From: CAYULW01 sp964445815
GTDB taxonomy: Bacteria > Bacteroidota > Bacteroidia > Flavobacteriales_E > Vicingaceae
Assembly: GCA_964445815.1 (NCBI GenBank)
Contig: CAYULW010000004.1
Location: 1 to 64,000 of the forward strand
Direction of reading: 5' to 3'
DNA: 64,000 nt
In this document: positions 62,057 through 64,000 of the stretch, piece by piece
Numbering within the stretch: position 1 is the first letter of the stretch
How the letters are laid out: the number at the start of each line of letters is the position of its first letter
The notes under the pieces: generated by a model
Databases searched by the model: none
What the model saw: only the letters and a program-made list of their open reading frames with translations
What the model was told of the DNA's origin: nothing
Program-made: the position numbers and the translations under genes

Positions 62057-62853
62057 GTTTCTTTTTGAATCAATACATACAAACAAGTGGTATAAATATT
62101 TCTTAGCCATTTCAACTTAGAAAAGATCGGCCATAAGACTCTAGGTCTTAAATTAAATTTATACAAGTATATTGGATTAATCAGATAGTAGATTTCATCC
62201 CGTATGCGATACTGATTACTTCTTACGATTTGATGAAACTTCTCAATGCTAATCCCTGTTTCTTTAATTTCAATTAATTCAGCGAACGTTCGATCACTTT
62301 CTCCAAACAGCTTGAGAATTGATTTGTAGATAAATGTTGGAAGGACGTGATAATAAGGAAGCTTAGATAAAAACTTTGAAGAAGCAATTTGTTGATGCCC
62401 TCCAAAAGGCATATACCATGGAGGGAATCCAAAGAAGATATGTCCTCCGGGCTTTAAAAAATCACGTAACTTATTCATGACCTTATCTTGGTCATGAATA
62501 TGCTCAATAACATCTTTCAAAACAATAAGATCAAATTTTTCTGGAAACTCTTTGTCAATATCAACATCGTAGATGTTTTTATTGATCAACCTTGCTTGTC
62601 CGGATGAAAGATGTTTTTCCAAAACGATTTGAGCTCTTTTATATCGACTTTCCATTAGCTCAACTCCAACTCCTTTGCAGCCTTTTTCCAGAAAAGCATT
62701 TAATACCCCTCCCTCTGCACAACCAATCTCCATTACACTTGTTTTATTATTTATTGAAAGCGTTTTTTCAATAAATGGAATCACAAAACGTTCAGCATTT
62801 TCTTGCTGATAAGTAATATAAGTGGCCTTATCTTTATGGAAATCGTATGACAT
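62053..62853 (-). CDS. Class I SAM-dependent methyltransferase
   Basis: 266 residues. VMEIGCAEGGVLNAFLEKG is motif I for SAM binding, LIVLKDVIEHIHDQDKVM is the post-II region of the Methyltransf_11/12 type, and LKPGGHIFFGFPPWYMPFGGHQQ follows. The C-terminal third is a specific domain. The substrate is unknown; polysaccharide or glycolipid methylation is possible. Confidence 0.85.
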   Translation of the reverse strand: MSYDFHKDKATYITYQQENAERFVIPFIEKTLSINNKTSVMEIGCAEGGVLNAFLEKGCKGVGVELMESRYKRAQIVLEKHLSSGQARLINKNIYDVDIDKEFPEKFDLIVLKDVIEHIHDQDKVMNKLRDFLKPGGHIFFGFPPWYMPFGGHQQIASSKFLSKLPYYHVLPTFIYKSILKLFGESDRTFAELIEIKETGISIEKFHQIVRSNQYRIRDEIYYLINPIYLYKFNLRPRVLWPIFSKLKWLRNIYTTCLYVLIQKET

Positions 62854-62890
62854 CTTTTATAATCAGCGAACAAAAGTATTTAAAAATTAG

Positions 62891-63664
62891 ATGAACAAAA
62901 TTGGATTTTTAGGATTTGGTTGGCTATCACAAAGAGTATATGAGCTTTGGAATATTCCACCCGAAAAGGCTTTTAGCCTTTCACGAAGCATAAAAGCAAG
63001 ATATCATCATCACCAATTAAAATTTGATCTTAATAATTTTAACTTAAGGGACTATAGGATGGAACTGAATAAATGTTCACATCTCATCTTTACAATACCA
63101 CCTTCCTCTTTAGACCAGTATGAGAAATGTTGTTTGAGATTAATAGAGGAAATTCATAATCATTATCCTAAAATAAAAATCCTGTTCTGTAGTTCTGTTT
63201 CTGTTTATGGAACCAAACAAGGTGTAGTAGATGAAAACACAACTCCGCTTCCGGAGACTAAAAATGGTAAGACTCTTTTTGAAATAGAGAAGAAAGTGCT
63301 GAAGAAACATACGCATTGTACCTTTTTAAGGTTAGGAGGCTTAATTGGAAAAAATCGTCACCCAATTTATTCAATAACGGGAAAGAAAGGTTTGCTAGGC
63401 GGAAACTTACCGGTCAATTTAATTCATGAACAAGAAGTGGCCTCTTTTATTCACCTCTGGACCTGCTTCGAAAACATACCTCCAAAAGTAAATTTGGTTT
63501 ACCCAATTGAGCTGACAAAGGAAGAGTTCTATAGGAAAAAAGCAACAGAAAAAGGGTTGATTGCACCTGTCTATGAAGTATCTTCTAAAAAGGGTAAGAA
63601 AGTGAGGTCATGCAGACTAAAAGAGCTTAATTTTACTTTTAAATTGAATTTAGAAACGTATTAG
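62891..63664 (+). CDS. NAD(P)-dependent epimerase/dehydratase-like protein
   Basis: 257 residues. NKIGFLGFGWLSQRV is a Rossmann start of extended-SDR type, ILFCSSVSVYGTKQGVVDEN the catalytic Ser/Tyr region (SVYG), and FLRLGGLIGKNRHP the following strand. It resembles short YeeZ-type epimerases. Substrate unknown. The next gene starts 3 nt after its stop. Confidence 0.82.
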   Translation: MNKIGFLGFGWLSQRVYELWNIPPEKAFSLSRSIKARYHHHQLKFDLNNFNLRDYRMELNKCSHLIFTIPPSSLDQYEKCCLRLIEEIHNHYPKIKILFCSSVSVYGTKQGVVDENTTPLPETKNGKTLFEIEKKVLKKHTHCTFLRLGGLIGKNRHPIYSITGKKGLLGGNLPVNLIHEQEVASFIHLWTCFENIPPKVNLVYPIELTKEEFYRKKATEKGLIAPVYEVSSKKGKKVRSCRLKELNFTFKLNLETY

Positions 63665-63666
63665 AG

Positions 63667-64000
63667 TTGAATAATTACTGCACTTACAGGATCATTTTGA
63701 TTTTTCTTATCCTATTTCTTGTGAAGAGTGGTAAGGCACAAATGTATGAGTTTGGTTTTCACGCAAGTTTTCAAGCCAATAAGTTTTTGCCTCAAACTAA
63801 CCTGATTTCAAATAGTTTATTCGTAAGAGAAAGTAGAATAGGGCCTGGGTTTGGTATTGGGATGCAATATTCTATGGGACCACCTAAAGATCAAACAAAA
63901 AGGGGGTGGGATCCTAAGTTGAGTGCACTATTTGAGAGTACAATATGTCAATGTAACTCTTACTTGAATGCTGCTGTCGATGCTTCTAATGGAAAAAAGA
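63667..64000 (+). CDS. Exported outer-membrane-type protein, 5' part
   Basis: The frame is open from a TTG at 63667 to the window edge (111 codons, no stop). A signal peptide around RIILIFLILFLVKSGKAQ is followed by MYEFGFHASFQANKF and beta-rich sequence (GPGFGIGMQYSM), as in Bacteroidota outer-membrane barrels. Start is tentative because no ATG precedes the signal. Confidence 0.6.
   Translation, partial: MNNYCTYRIILIFLILFLVKSGKAQMYEFGFHASFQANKFLPQTNLISNSLFVRESRIGPGFGIGMQYSMGPPKDQTKRGWDPKLSALFESTICQCNSYLNAAVDASNGKK

Noticed and set aside
1..64000. CRISPR array, rRNA operon or insertion sequence
   Set aside because: No regularly spaced direct repeats, no rRNA-like sequence and no transposase frame were found.

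Overview
The window reads as a chromosomal segment of a low-GC member of the Bacteroidota, most likely Flavobacteriales-like. Four things point there: promoters of the Bacteroidota type (a TAnnTTTG -7 element, often with an upstream TTTG), a tmRNA whose tag reads GENNYALAA, large secreted proteins ending in type IX secretion (T9SS) sorting domains, and Bacteroidota-typical families (DUF6090, DUF4249, 2TM, DUF2279, YkuD_2). Genes are densely packed and often overlap by a few bases. Placement below phylum is inference.

Region 1 (1-10.3 kb) is a denitrification and nitrosative/redox-stress block. It opens with the 3' end of nosY (nitrous-oxide reductase maturation ABC permease). Then come an Rrf2 regulator, a radical SAM protein and a 414-residue heme-copper-oxidase-like membrane protein. 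A second Rrf2 regulator heads an operon-like run: small membrane protein, group III truncated haemoglobin, 4-TM protein, tryptophan 2,3-dioxygenase, RIC/ScdA Fe-S repair protein, lipoprotein, 2Fe-2S ferredoxin (frameshifted) and haemerythrin. A matching palindrome (TGGA-N8-TCCA) lies before the Rrf2 gene and before the run it heads. Next is a redox module (thioredoxin-fold protein, secreted protein, DUF2024, redoxin-like protein, MarR regulator with four C-terminal cysteines) with three copies of a different palindrome (AGTTAGGAnTCCTnACT-like) at its promoters. A frameshifted 5-formyl-THF cyclo-ligase gene closes the block.

Region 2 (10.9-19.2 kb) looks like an accessory island. A minus-strand operon encodes two paralogous secreted transglutaminase-like proteins, a secreted protein fusing a short RHS core to a predicted SleB-like peptidoglycan hydrolase, and two small exported proteins that are candidate immunity factors. 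Upstream is a structured inverted repeat of about 100 bp. It is followed by a plus-strand cassette: MerR-like regulator, small charged protein and large serine recombinase. The recombinase reading frame runs through the tmRNA terminator and into the tmRNA gene (ssrA), which marks a probable integration junction.

Region 3 (19.2-44 kb) is mostly core genome: acs, ruvX, rplS, trmD, mltG, a phosphohexomutase, an L,D-transpeptidase-like protein, ilvE, sixA, arfB, an RluA-type synthase, panB, dnaK, surE, lpxB, a SpoIID-like protein and comEC, with several clear intrinsic terminators.

Region 4 (44-58 kb) holds three giant T9SS cargo genes: two tandem M4 metalloproteases with PKD/CUB domains, and a 1300-residue repeat protein containing a 422-bp exact internal DNA duplication. 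Between them lie a Rieske protein, a DUF2279 protein, a Nudix hydrolase, an Smr protein and rnpB (RNase P RNA).

Region 5 (57.8-64 kb) has lolD, sucC, a five-gene operon with a small winged-helix regulator and a palindrome inside its promoter, a methyltransferase, an epimerase-like protein and a truncated outer-membrane-protein gene at the right edge.
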